Positions 38,862 through 50,000 of a DNA stretch of 64,000 nt are shown here, piece after piece. The stretch is from Aradus depressus. Taxonomy: Eukaryota; Arthropoda; Insecta; Hemiptera; Aradidae. Under the pieces are notes generated by a model that had not been told where the DNA came from, ran no database searches, and worked only from the letters and a program-made list of their open reading frames with translations. The stretch is from assembly GCA_963662175.1 (NCBI GenBank), contig OY759223.1, forward strand, positions 7,783,549-7,847,548, in the 5' to 3' direction. A program made the translations under genes and the position numbers. Position 1 is the stretch's first letter. Each line of letters opens with the position of its first letter.

Positions 38862-39238
38862 GTGTAACTGTGCAAATTGTATATATTTTTTGTTAAAGTG
38901 ATTTTTTTTACAGACACTATACTTGAGTTTAAAAAAAAAAAATAGTTTTTACCTTTCTTACAAATAAAATTCGTACAGTATTTTTATCAATATCTACTTT
39001 TAACTTTTTAAACATGTTGCATCCTTATTTGATTTTTTTCCTATTCAATTAAAATAACTTTCTAATTATGTTTGTTTGTTTTATATTTATTACATACATT
39101 CTAAAATATTAAATCTGCATTAATTTTGGATTAATATGAAAAATAAATTACAAGAAAATTATATAAAGTGCTTGGGGTGTCAGACACCCCACGATGTCAA
39201 TAGTGGTGACAAAATTCACGGTGTCATTCTAGGGTTAA
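38862..39238. mobile_element. Right end of the piggyBac element, with TTAA
   Basis: On the minus strand the end reads TTAACCCTAGAATGACACCG (TTAA at 39235-39238). This is the typical piggyBac terminus, CCCTAGAA next to a TTAA target. A 17-bp palindrome GGGGTGTCAGACACCCC lies at about 39175-39191 as a subterminal repeat. A matching left end was not found. A CACCCCACGGTG motif at about 38190 may be its remnant. Confidence 0.7.
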
Positions 39239-39520
39239 CTAAACCCTTAATCCCCCTAGGCTTCCCCCACTAATCCCCCCTCTCCTTTGGTCAAATTGGC
39301 TGAAAAACAACAGGTGTCGTTAGTAGGTTCTAAATTCACATATGAAATTTCGTATCGATACATTCATTTTATCGGGAGTTATCTAGTTCACAGACACACA
39401 GACAGACTTATTTTTTTTTTATATATTTGGAAGAGGTTGAAAAACTTAAAATTCCGTTGAAAACTCCGCAAAGAATTTTTGACTGATTACATAACTACCC
39501 CTATACTTCGCATAGATGAG
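39239..39520 (+). repeat. Dispersed relative of the satellite unit
   Basis: CCCCCCTCTCCTTTGGTCAA, GGCTGAAA, CATATGAAATTTCGTATCG and ATACATTCATTTTATCGGGAGTTAT follow the same order as the C-rich satellite unit. After it come CACAGACACACAGACAGAC and a GATTACATAACTACCCCTAT tail. A partner with the same tail lies at about 47,765-48,140 in reverse orientation. Confidence 0.65.
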
Positions 39521-40855
39521 GAGGTAAAAATAAGGTTTTGAATTTATTTCTGAATAATTCAAAATCACTATTTTTTCATCTATGAAAACTTTTTTTTATG
39601 ACCACATTTCTATGTACATAATATTTTTTATACTTTATTGTTCAGAGCTTTATACAATATAACTTATTGCCGTAGAGAGAAGCCCATTTCAAAATTTCAA
39701 CATTTAGCTCCGGCTGTCATGTTAATTAGGGTAAATAGATTTGAATGAGAAAGGTGATAAAATGAGTTGGTTCGCTACGTTTGACCTTTAGAGGACATAA
39801 CTTATAAGGAGATTTCATTGCTTTTTTTAATTCGTCCGTATAGTATAAATCTCACTATATTTTTCATTAACATTGATCTTATCTCAGGAATTTTTTTTTA
39901 ATAACATTTTTTCTCTAAGATCAATGGGAATTGTTTTTAGATTGGTTAGTAAAGATTAACCTCGCGCCCCCTTCCCAACCCAGGATTTAATATTATAATG
40001 CAATTTGTATAGTATTGTATACACTGCTCAATGCCTCCTGTATTATGTTGACTTGTTAACAAAACTTCTAATTATTTGTTTTTTTCGATTTATTTTTCAA
40101 ATCGAAAAATTGTTAGAAAAAGAAGATAATATAAATTGCTACAGATAACCATAATTTAACCTTCCCCTATTGTCATACTGTTAATATTTGTAGTGTATCT
40201 CACTTCTTGCTCATTTTTTAAATATAAAATGTTTATAAATTATTCTGCTTAATTAATTTAACGATCAATGAGATTTCTTTATTATGGTATAGTGAGTTCT
40301 CTTGTTAATTACTTTCCTATCTTATTTTTAAGTTGACTTACAAACTGGCGGACGAACTCTTAAAAAATTATTCTTTACCTTATTGTTAAATGTTGGAGAA
40401 AAAGGTAAACTGTTATTTAGTTATACATTTCTACTTCAGGGCTTGTCCTTAGCAAAGGTCTATTAAGAAAGTTAAATTCCCATAATTATTCCGGTTCCTT
40501 TTTATTTTTGTAAATGATATTTAATTAACTGACTTTAAATAAATATGTACTGAATTTCAAGTATAGATGAAAAGTTTTCCCCCTCATCTTTATTCTGGTG
40601 ATCTTTATGGTCGCCTAACAACTTCTATTTATTATACTTCCTACCTAAGAAAAAGGTTTAAAACTTTTAAAGGAAAATCACGTTATGTAAGCGTATACAT
40701 TTTTTATTTTCTCTAAATTATTTGAAAAATGTTCTCAATGTTGAGAGTAATTTTGTCTTTTATTTTTACAGCTGGTAATTTAGTTATGTGGTTTGTTGGA
40801 TTCAGTAGTTTTTAATTTTTTTTTCTTTATATATATTTTTTTTTTTTATAATTTA
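39521..40855. other. AT-rich 5' flank of the Nudix gene; nothing recognised
   Basis: Long A/T-rich sequence without a recognisable gene or element. It may include the promoter and any untranslated first exon of the gene that starts at 40856. Confidence 0.5.
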
Positions 40856-41047
40856 ATGTATCTAAGTGGTCTTTCGTTTGAGGATGAACTTGGTTTGGAG
40901 GCCAAGGTGCGGGACTATCGGAAGATACCCTTGGAAGAAATCGCAAAAGAGGAGTACGCCAATTCAAGCCATGCTGCTCATTGTATGATTTTCGCCAAAA
41001 ATGATCGCCCAGTGCTTAATGCCTACAATAGCAAAGCGACTGTCATT
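40856..41047 (+). CDS. NUDT16-like: Nudix gene coding exon 1
   Basis: 64 codons from ATG to a GTACGT donor. It encodes the N-terminal strand region, including SHAAHCMIFAK and NAYNSKATVI, which aligns with the family's region just before MQMRFDG. Confidence 0.8.
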
Positions 41048-44000
41048 GTACGTAGAAATATTTGTATTTTAGTCTGTAAGTTGAATAGTCGTTCTTGATT
41101 TTGTTCACTGCCCGATTGGGCGAACTTTGGCAGTCTTCATTATTTTCCAAAAACATCAGTTACTTTTTTTTTTTTAAATTATAAAGAAATATTATTAGAA
41201 CTGTGGTCAATATTTTGAGAGTGGTTAGTATTCTCTTCACTGACAAACTTTCATAACGGTCTTTCCCCTGGTTCTTTAACACATATTCGTTTTTTTTTTT
41301 ATCTGGAAGGTGAGAAGTATAAGAAAAATCTTGAGCATCCTGTCCTTTGGATGGGACGTATGGTCCCGGGCCTGTACGATGCCAGATGCTCGTTAAAGGC
41401 TGAATAAAAATTTTGGGTAGGCAACATTTAATACCCCCATAGTAGAGTCGGGCTCATGTCCACCAGAGTGACGATTGAGGGCATGAATCACAATAACTAA
41501 CTAAATTAAGTTGTACAACTTCAGAATATTGTTAGGAATTACAGTATATATAAGAATGCCATATTTTTTTCCCTCTTGTCATATTGAAAGTGCATAATAT
41601 ACTTCGACTGCATTTGACTTTTTATGTGGTACTTTTAATGTTGTGATCATCGAAGAAAGTGTAATATATTCCGACTGCATTATCGTGTAATATATTTCGT
41701 CACATATGAAAGAATGTAAAGGTAAATATATAACAAAACCAATAACAATAAAACAACTCTAAAAAGCATGATTAGATATAACATTGTATTTTTACAACGT
41801 TATTGATTATATTTACCGTTGTAGTGAATTAAACTAAAATATCAATATTCATTAAGAAACTTTTAAGGTTAAGATGGTTCGATAGCTTAAAGGTGCGTCC
41901 AGATTAGCGAACACGAACCGAGCAACATGCAGAGCAGTGCTCGGCCCGGCGTTCGGTGCCAATGTTCACCCCGAGCCGACCACTCACGACCACAGGTCCG
42001 ATCATAGGTTATTTTTTCAGTTTCAGTATTTTACTTTGGTGATTTCATTATATCTATTGAACCTTTGTTATAATGAATGATATAATTAGCCATTCTATTG
42101 TTGACGATTCCATATCAAAGATAAAAATTTAGAAAAAATATAACAATTTATAAACATAATAAAATAAAATGAATAATAATTATTTAAAAAGATCCAAGGC
42201 AAACAAACAAATGTGCAAACAAGTATTTAGGAGGTTGCAAGACTGTTGTTTTAGTTGACAGTTTATTTTAATAAAAGGACAACGTTTCAGCGATAATCAC
42301 ATTTATTACTGGGGACATTACATATATAACATGTGGCATTATTAAACAAAAACAAGACAGAACCAACTGATATAAATATAAAACATCCAAACATCCTTCC
42401 CTTTAAGTCTGTTCATTTTTTACACAGACTTCAATTTATTTATTTATGATAGTTGTAGAACACATAGAGCACAATATAAAATACAGCTATAGCTAAATAC
42501 AAGAAACAATAATTAAACGTAATAGAAAATACAAAAACAATAATTAAACATAATAGAAAATACAAAAACAATAATTAAACGTAATAGAAAATACAAAACA
42601 ATAATGATACATAATTTAAGAGGCACTTACAATTATTCTTAGTCTGATACTTGAAACTTTACTGAAACCTGTTAGGCCGTCTAACCACTCGTCCTGCTCT
42701 AGTTTGGTAACCGTCAGGCCTATTCGCAACACTATTATCACTAGTTGTAGGTACACTATTTTCATCATTAATTGTGTCATTTAATTCGTGGTCACAATTC
42801 TCATTACACTCTAAATCATCATCATTATATTCAGCTAACTCGGGTTTACAATATACATTATCCCTATTTAAATTTGTTTCAGACATTAGTGGTTCCTTAA
42901 ATTTCCTAATGAACCTAGAATTTCTTCTATACCTTTTACCGTTAAGATCGATTATATAAGATCGAAAATCTAATTTTTTAACTATATACCCCCGAGCCCA
43001 TACTTTAGTAAATGGATTTTGAACCAGCACAGGTTCTTGTGCAACAAAATTATCAGGAATTTTAGAACCTTTATTATAAACATATTTCTGCTTATCTTTC
43101 TGTGCACCACGAAAATTATTATGTACAGAAACCTTTGGGAAAAGTTCATCATTGCGAATTGGTAATTTGGTTCTTATGGTTCTACACATTAATAATTGAG
43201 ATGGAGAACAACTCAAACCTGCCACTGGTGAGCTTCTGTAGTTTAAAAGGTACAAATTAAAATCTTGGCCGCTAACCTGGCATTTTTTTAGCATGGCTTT
43301 GACAATACCCACGTATTTTTCTGCAAGACCATTGCTTTGAGGATAATGAGGGCTGACAGTTCTAAGTTCTGTAGCCCATTGTTGAGTAAAATTTCGAAAT
43401 TCTGCAGAGCCAAATGGGTTGTTGTCTGCAATGATAATTCTAGGAATGCCAAATCTCGCAAAGATCGGCTTAAGTGACATTATGATGGTTGAAGTAGATT
43501 TATCTTTAATCGGAATTACTTCCACCCACCTAGAGTAATAATCAACTAGGACTAAAAAATATTTTCGTTCAAATTCAGCTATATCAAGACCAACCTTATA
43601 AAAAGGGATATTCGGAATATCATGAGGGAGTAGCTCTTCTTTTATTTTACTCCTTTGAAATGTTTGGCACACCATACAACCCGACACCAAATTTACGACA
43701 TCAGACATTATCCCTGGCCAATAAAAAAAACTTTTAACTGTGTGCTTAATTTTGTTAAAACCCAAATGAGTCTCATGCAAGAGACCCAGGATAAATCGCC
43801 GCAACGCAACTGGAACAATTAGTCTATTCTCAAAATATAATAAACCATTTTCTTCACTTATTTCATGACGAAGTTTAAAAAAATGAACCACCTCGGGAGC
43901 CACAGTGGAGTCTAACTTTGACGGCCAACCATTACGATAAAATTCAGTGATTTGTGACAGAGACGGATCTTGCCTAGTTTCAGTCACAAATTTAGAATAT

Positions 44001-47000
44001 TTTTCATCCGTAAAATTGATTGTGGCCCCTAAACAATGCACCCTTTCAAGCATAGATGGGTCATCACCGGGGTGAGATTTGACAATATTGCGGGATAAAA
44101 AATCTGCGATATACATGAACTTTCCGGGCAGATATTTTAACTCAAACTGATATGGCAACAACTTCAATCGCATCCGTTTCATACGAGTATTAACGATCTT
44201 ACTGATATCCTTCGTAACAATAGACGTTAGAGGCGAATGATCGGAAAAAACTGTAACATTGGAATGACCATAGATATACTTATGGAACTTAGTGAACGCA
44301 AAAACAAGGGCAAGCATTTCCTTCTCAATCTGTGCATAATTGCATTCACAATCTGTCAACGACCTACTAGCAAAAAGAATAGGTCTACCTTCTTGAAACA
44401 GTGCACAACCTAGGGCATCTTTACTAGCATCGGCTTGGATTTCGACTTTTTTGTTAGGATCAAAAGAACGCAATAATGTCGCATTGCCAAGAAGTTCCTT
44501 CAATTCAAGAAACTTTTCATCATGAAGCGAGGTCCATAACCATTCCGACCCCTTTTTCAGCAATAACCGGAAAGGGGATAACACCTGAGACAAGTTTGGC
44601 AAGTGGTTGCGCAGAAAATTCACCATTCCTAACAATTTCTGCAATTCCTTGACATTATGTGGAGCTTTCAACTCATTAATAACACGAACCCGATCCGGAT
44701 CCGGCTTATGCCCATGTTCATTAAACAAAAACCCCAAGAATTTAACCTCTTTAACGAAATATTGAACTTTGTCGGGGTTAAATCGAATATTATTTTTTCG
44801 GGCCACACCCATAACATCATTCACAATGTTTTGCAATTCCCCCTCCGATTCTGCAGCGCACAGAATATCATCAAAATAAACTGTGACACCATTCAAATGG
44901 CCAAAATACTTGTGGGTTAATTTTTGAAAGCATTCAGGCAACACTGATAAACCAAATGGAGCTCTAAGATATTTATAAACACCAAAAGGGGTACTGAATG
45001 AGCACAGATCACTCCAAGCCTCATCCAAAACCAACTCATGAAAACCCTGTTTCAAATCAAAGAGGCAAAAAAATTTTTTATTGGCAAGCTTGACAGAAAT
45101 ATCCTCAATTGTTGGGATTTCATAATAATCTCTAATCAGATATTTATTTAATTGCTGAGGGTCTATGCAAATTCGCAATGATGAGTCCTGTTTTTCAACT
45201 ATGACAATATTATTGACCCATTCCCCTGGATTTGACACCTTTGTAATGACCTTATTTTTCTCTAAGTCTATCAGAGCGTGCCTTAGTCTATCTTTAATTT
45301 TAAATGGTACTCGTCTAGCAGAGCTTGATTTTGGAATAGCACCCTCTTTTAATTTTAATGAACATAGATCTGGGAAGCAACCTAAACCCTTAAAGACATC
45401 ATTATTTCGCTCTAAAAATGTTGAAAACCCCAAATTTCCGGTTTGGATGTTTTCTATTTTTTTAATTAAATTTAGATGCAAACATGTTTGGAGTCCCAGA
45501 ATTGGGCAACCTACATTTTGCTCAACAACTACAAATTCTGTTGTACAACATTTATCTTTTATACCAATCTGCAACTTAATAGTACCAATGGGTTTTATTT
45601 TGAACCCTCCAAATGACTCCAAAATTGTGCTCGTTTTTGAGAGAACAGGGTTGCTCATCCCCAACTCATATCTTAGCAGATGCAATGATAAAACATTGGT
45701 TTCAGCACCAGTATCTAATTTAAACAAGATTAATTTTCCGTTAATTTTTATATTTTCCAACCATTTGCAACTTTTGTTTTTATTTATTTGATATATATTA
45801 ATGGAACCAATGGTAAAATCCTCAAATGCCTCATTGTGACCAGAAACACGCACAGTTTCAACTACTTTTTTACTGCCCCTAGCGCACGTTATGGCCCAAT
45901 GCCCAATTTTCTGGCATTTATAACACTTCTGACCAAACGCGGGGCAACGATTCTTTGAGTGTTTCTGCCCACAACGCGTACAATCAATGAAAATACTATT
46001 ATTTGCAGACGTATTAAGCGACTTCTTACTTAAACTAAGCTTATCTAAATAATTATTTACAGTCTGATTGCTTCGCGCCAGCTTGAAGACTTCTCGCTGG
46101 TGTTGCTCGTCCTGCCCCGTAATAATTCGCAAGTTGTCAGCAGCCATCTCCACAGACTTACAGAACGTAATAGTTTTACTCAGTGATGGATCTTCACGTA
46201 GCAGACGCTCACGGGTCGAAACAGAATGGATTCCCAAAACAATTTGTGCCTTGAGAAGTTTATCTTCTTGTCCCTCAAACTCACAGGAAGAAATGAGACA
46301 CTTCAGTTCCGCAAAGAAATGCTCAAAGGGCTCGTCCGCACCTTGTCTTCTATTAAAGAACTTGAATACCTCCATTGTTTCGTTTTTCCTAGGTATACAA
46401 TGCTGGTCGAGGACGGCCAATATGGAGTCCACAGTTTCTTTATCCCGGACAGCTGTAGTAATGGAGGTATAAATCTTCAAGGCCTCGGACCCCATTAAAT
46501 TCTTGAGTCTGGCGACCTGAACTTCCCGGGGTTTATTGATAGTCTCTGTTGCCAACAAATAAATTTTTACTTCCTCTTTGAAAAGTCGAAAATTCTGGGC
46601 CACATTTCGGTGGAAATGTTTAATACACACGGTTTATTAAACTCCATCGCTTTGAATTATTAATAATACACAATACCTTTTATGACCGGTGTTTCACTTT
46701 ACCGAACTGTACTTAAAATTTATTCGACTGCGCCATGTTTTAGTTGACAGTTTATTTTAATAAAAGGACAACGTTTCAGCGATAATCACATTTATTACTG
46801 GGGACATATATAACATGTGGCATTATTAAACAAAAACAAGACAGAACCAACTGATATAAATATAAAACATCCAAACAACTGTTACAATCCACGATCTACT
46901 CGGTTTCATGCTCGTTGAGCGTCCACACACCACCGCAGGCCGAACCGAACACTCGCGGATCGGGGGACGAACATGGCTTTATTGTCTGGCGCATGCGCAG

Positions 47001-50000
47001 AGATCAATGCTCGGTTCGTGTTCGCTAATCTGGACGCCGCACTAAATAAAATTGGTGGTAAAACAAAATAATATAGCAGTGTAAATCTAAAAAAATATAG
47101 TTATTTTAGATATCACAAACCTATAAGTTCATGTATAAAAGAAATTGAAGAACAATAAATTTGAGTTTAATTCCTTATACTACTTCTCTTTTTGTAACAT
47201 TATAAAACAAATTTTAATCAAAATCAGTGCACGACAGCAAATTTTTGAAACTAAACCAGATGAGATTGCGCATCAATTCTCATGAGTACTGCGTCACTCA
47301 CACGTTGTTTTTATATTTTTTTTGCAGATGCAGATGCGGTTTGATGGATACCTCGGCTTCCCTGGAGGGGTGGTAGATCCTGGGGAGACTCCGGAGGAGG
47401 CTCTTGCCCGGGAAATCGAGGAGGAGATGGGCCTACTTCGACAGAACTTCAAGATCTTCCCCGATGATCATATCGTGAGCCACTATTCCCCCGATAAGGA
47501 CCTCTTCTTACACTTCTTCACTAAGGAGCTCACGATGCCTCGTCTGGAAGCCATCGAACTCAATGCCATCAAGAATGACTCCTATGGCGATGAAGTAAAG
47601 GACCTTTCCAGTCACTAAATGTCTTATATATGTTCCTCATCGAGTTCCATAAGGAAAATATATGATGAGTCTATTTTGAAGTTTCCGGAAATACCTACTT
47701 CATCAGGAAGTAGAGGAAAACGTATAAACATCTTTGTTATATTCCTGGTTACATTTGACTTCCCAGCTTTATGAAGTATAGGGGAAGTTATGTAACCGGT
47801 CAAAATTTCGATGCGGAATTTTCATGTTTTCCGATCTCTAGTTTCCAAATATGAAAAACTGTCTGTCTGTGAACACGGTAAGTCCCGAAAGAATTCAGAA
47901 CCCTCTAACGACGACACCTGTTCTTTTTCAGCCAGATCGACCAAAGGGAAGGGGGATTAGGGGGGAGGCTTAACATAAAAACTTTAATAACTGCTGTTGT
48001 AATTAAATTTCATATGCGAATTCAAAACACCATAAGGGCGACACTTATTAAATTTTATGAATAATGTAATGTATCGTCATGAAATTTCATATTTAAAATT
48101 AAAACCCAATGTGGACACAACCTGTCAAATTTCAGGTATATTGATGAACCCACCTTATTTCAATAATGAACGGATTTCAAACAAGGTATATTAATTCTCC
48201 ACTCCATAAATCTTTAATTCAGAGCAGGTTTTAATATGAAACACAACCATGTAAATAATTATATTTCGAAGAAAAAAAAAATGAAGATAAGTGACATTGA
48301 TTGTAACGGCCTCATGTATAAATAAGTAATGCAGAGTTAGCAGTCCAACTATATATTTTTTATTTATTCCAAGATTACGATTCACCATCTGAGGCTGGCA
48401 AATTGCCGAAACTACACTCCCGTACAAAATTAAAGGATCACTTCAATTTTTGCAATTTTAATGGATTTGTGACATCGGAAAAGGACATGAAGACATTATT
48501 ATTTGTGGCATTGATAAAATAAATTAATAATTAACAGGAAAAGTAAAATTCTTTATTTTTGTGGAATATGGAAAAAGTTAAACAAAAAACAGAAAAGTTA
48601 ACAAAGAAACATTTCATAAAAACACATCAAATTTCGAAAAAAAATGTAGTAACTGGTGTTCCCTCCTCTAGCTTAAATGATAACATCTATTCTTCTGGGC
48701 ATTCCCCTGATTAAATTTTGAATTACTTCTTCCGGTATGTTTTCCCACTCTTGAAGCAAGAAGTTCCGCAAATCTTCTAAATTTTCTGGCTGATGCGTCT
48801 TGCGACATACCCTAAGGGGTTCATTGCCACAATTTGAACTTCACGAAGGTACTGTTGAAGACCCGCAACTGGGACATTGGAACATTATCGTGCATCAAAA
48901 GAAATCGAGGGCCGGGGAAGAAAATGAGGTTCTAGGATCTATCTGATATACTTGGCAGCAGTTAGTGAACCATGACAGATGCGTTTAAATGTACACCTCC
49001 CCACATCATCACAGAACCTCCGCCAAAACTGATTTGGGGTGAAAAATTACAGGGAGTAAACCTCTCGCCCGGCCTCCTCCACACTCGTTCATGTCCATCT
49101 GGTGACCTTAGGCAGAATCTGGACTCATCTGAGAATAGTACTCGCCCCCAATCATCAGTAGTCCATTCAGGTGTTCCCGGGCGAATCTCAACCTTAGGAC
49201 AGTGTTCTCTGATGAGCAGGGGTCCAGTGGCTGGGGGATAAGATGTCAAGCCGTACTCATTGAGTCTTCTTCTGACTGTAAGTTCAGAAAGTCCGACGTT
49301 TCTGAAGGTTTCTAAGATATGACTCAAGTAAAGGCCGATAGACTGCCGATCCCAAAGCGCATGACCAATGACGCCGTAGATGCGTTTAAATTGACACATC
49401 ATCACAGAACCTCCGCCAAAACTGATTTGGAGTGAAAAATTACTGAGAATAAACTTCTCGCCCGGCCTCCTCCACACTCGTCCATCTGGAGACCTTAGGC
49501 AGAATCTGGACTCATCTGCAACTGCAAAAAGTGGTCATCCCTCTCGGCAGTTGCTCTCGGATGGCCTTGCCCTCTTCTGCGGGATTACCTGCCCGTCTCC
49601 TGATGTCGGCTCACCGCTCTTGCACCACTCATTGTGACTGTTGGAGCCGATTTGTGATTTCCCTCTAGCTGAACCCCTCCTCACTCAGAACCACCGCCCT
49701 GTTTGCTTCCTCCTCACTTAACTCCCTTTTTTGGTCCATGGAACAGTTGTTTACTTTCACGTATCCTCACATAAACAAATTTAGAGAAACAAGAAGCGCT
49801 GTAAGAACTGCAATGGTAGATTGGATCACTAGAGTAAAGAAAAGTCCATTTCTTTAATGCATAATGGTAAATAAAATAAAAGATATAGGGTTATAGGAAA
49901 CATACTCGTGAGAGAAATAAACACAACAAAAAAAACCATTACAATTGCAAAAACTGAAGTGATCCTTTAATTTTGTCCGGGATGTAGTTGTGGAGTAAAT

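Larger units (their letters stand above)
42242..46882 (-). mobile_element. Nearly full-length Ty3/gypsy LTR retrotransposon
   Basis: The element proper is 42247-46877 (4631 bp) and reads on the minus strand. It is flanked by a perfect 5-bp duplication ACTGT (42242-42246 and 46878-46882). It has two almost identical short LTRs, a tRNA primer site directly next to the 5' LTR, a polypurine tract directly before the 3' LTR, and one long gag-pol frame without env. The LTRs differ only by a 5-bp indel, which indicates a recent insertion. It lies antisense in intron 1 of the Nudix gene and inside an older TIR element. Confidence 0.95.
41891..47042. mobile_element. TIR DNA element (non-autonomous) interrupted by an LTR retrotransposon
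   Basis: The left end (41891-41924) and the reverse complement of the right end (47008-47042) share CGTCCAGATTAGCGAACACG followed by AACCGAGCA. This gives inverted repeats of about 30 bp. A possible 3-bp target duplication TAA lies at 41888-41890 and 47043-47045. Without the 4.6-kb insertion the element would be about 515 bp. It has no coding capacity. The superfamily is uncertain (a TAA target would suit PIF/Harbinger). Confidence 0.7.

Noticed and set aside
45165..45791. Plus-strand open frames within 42,659-46,630
   Set aside because: They are antisense shadows of the gag-pol frame and show no protein family.
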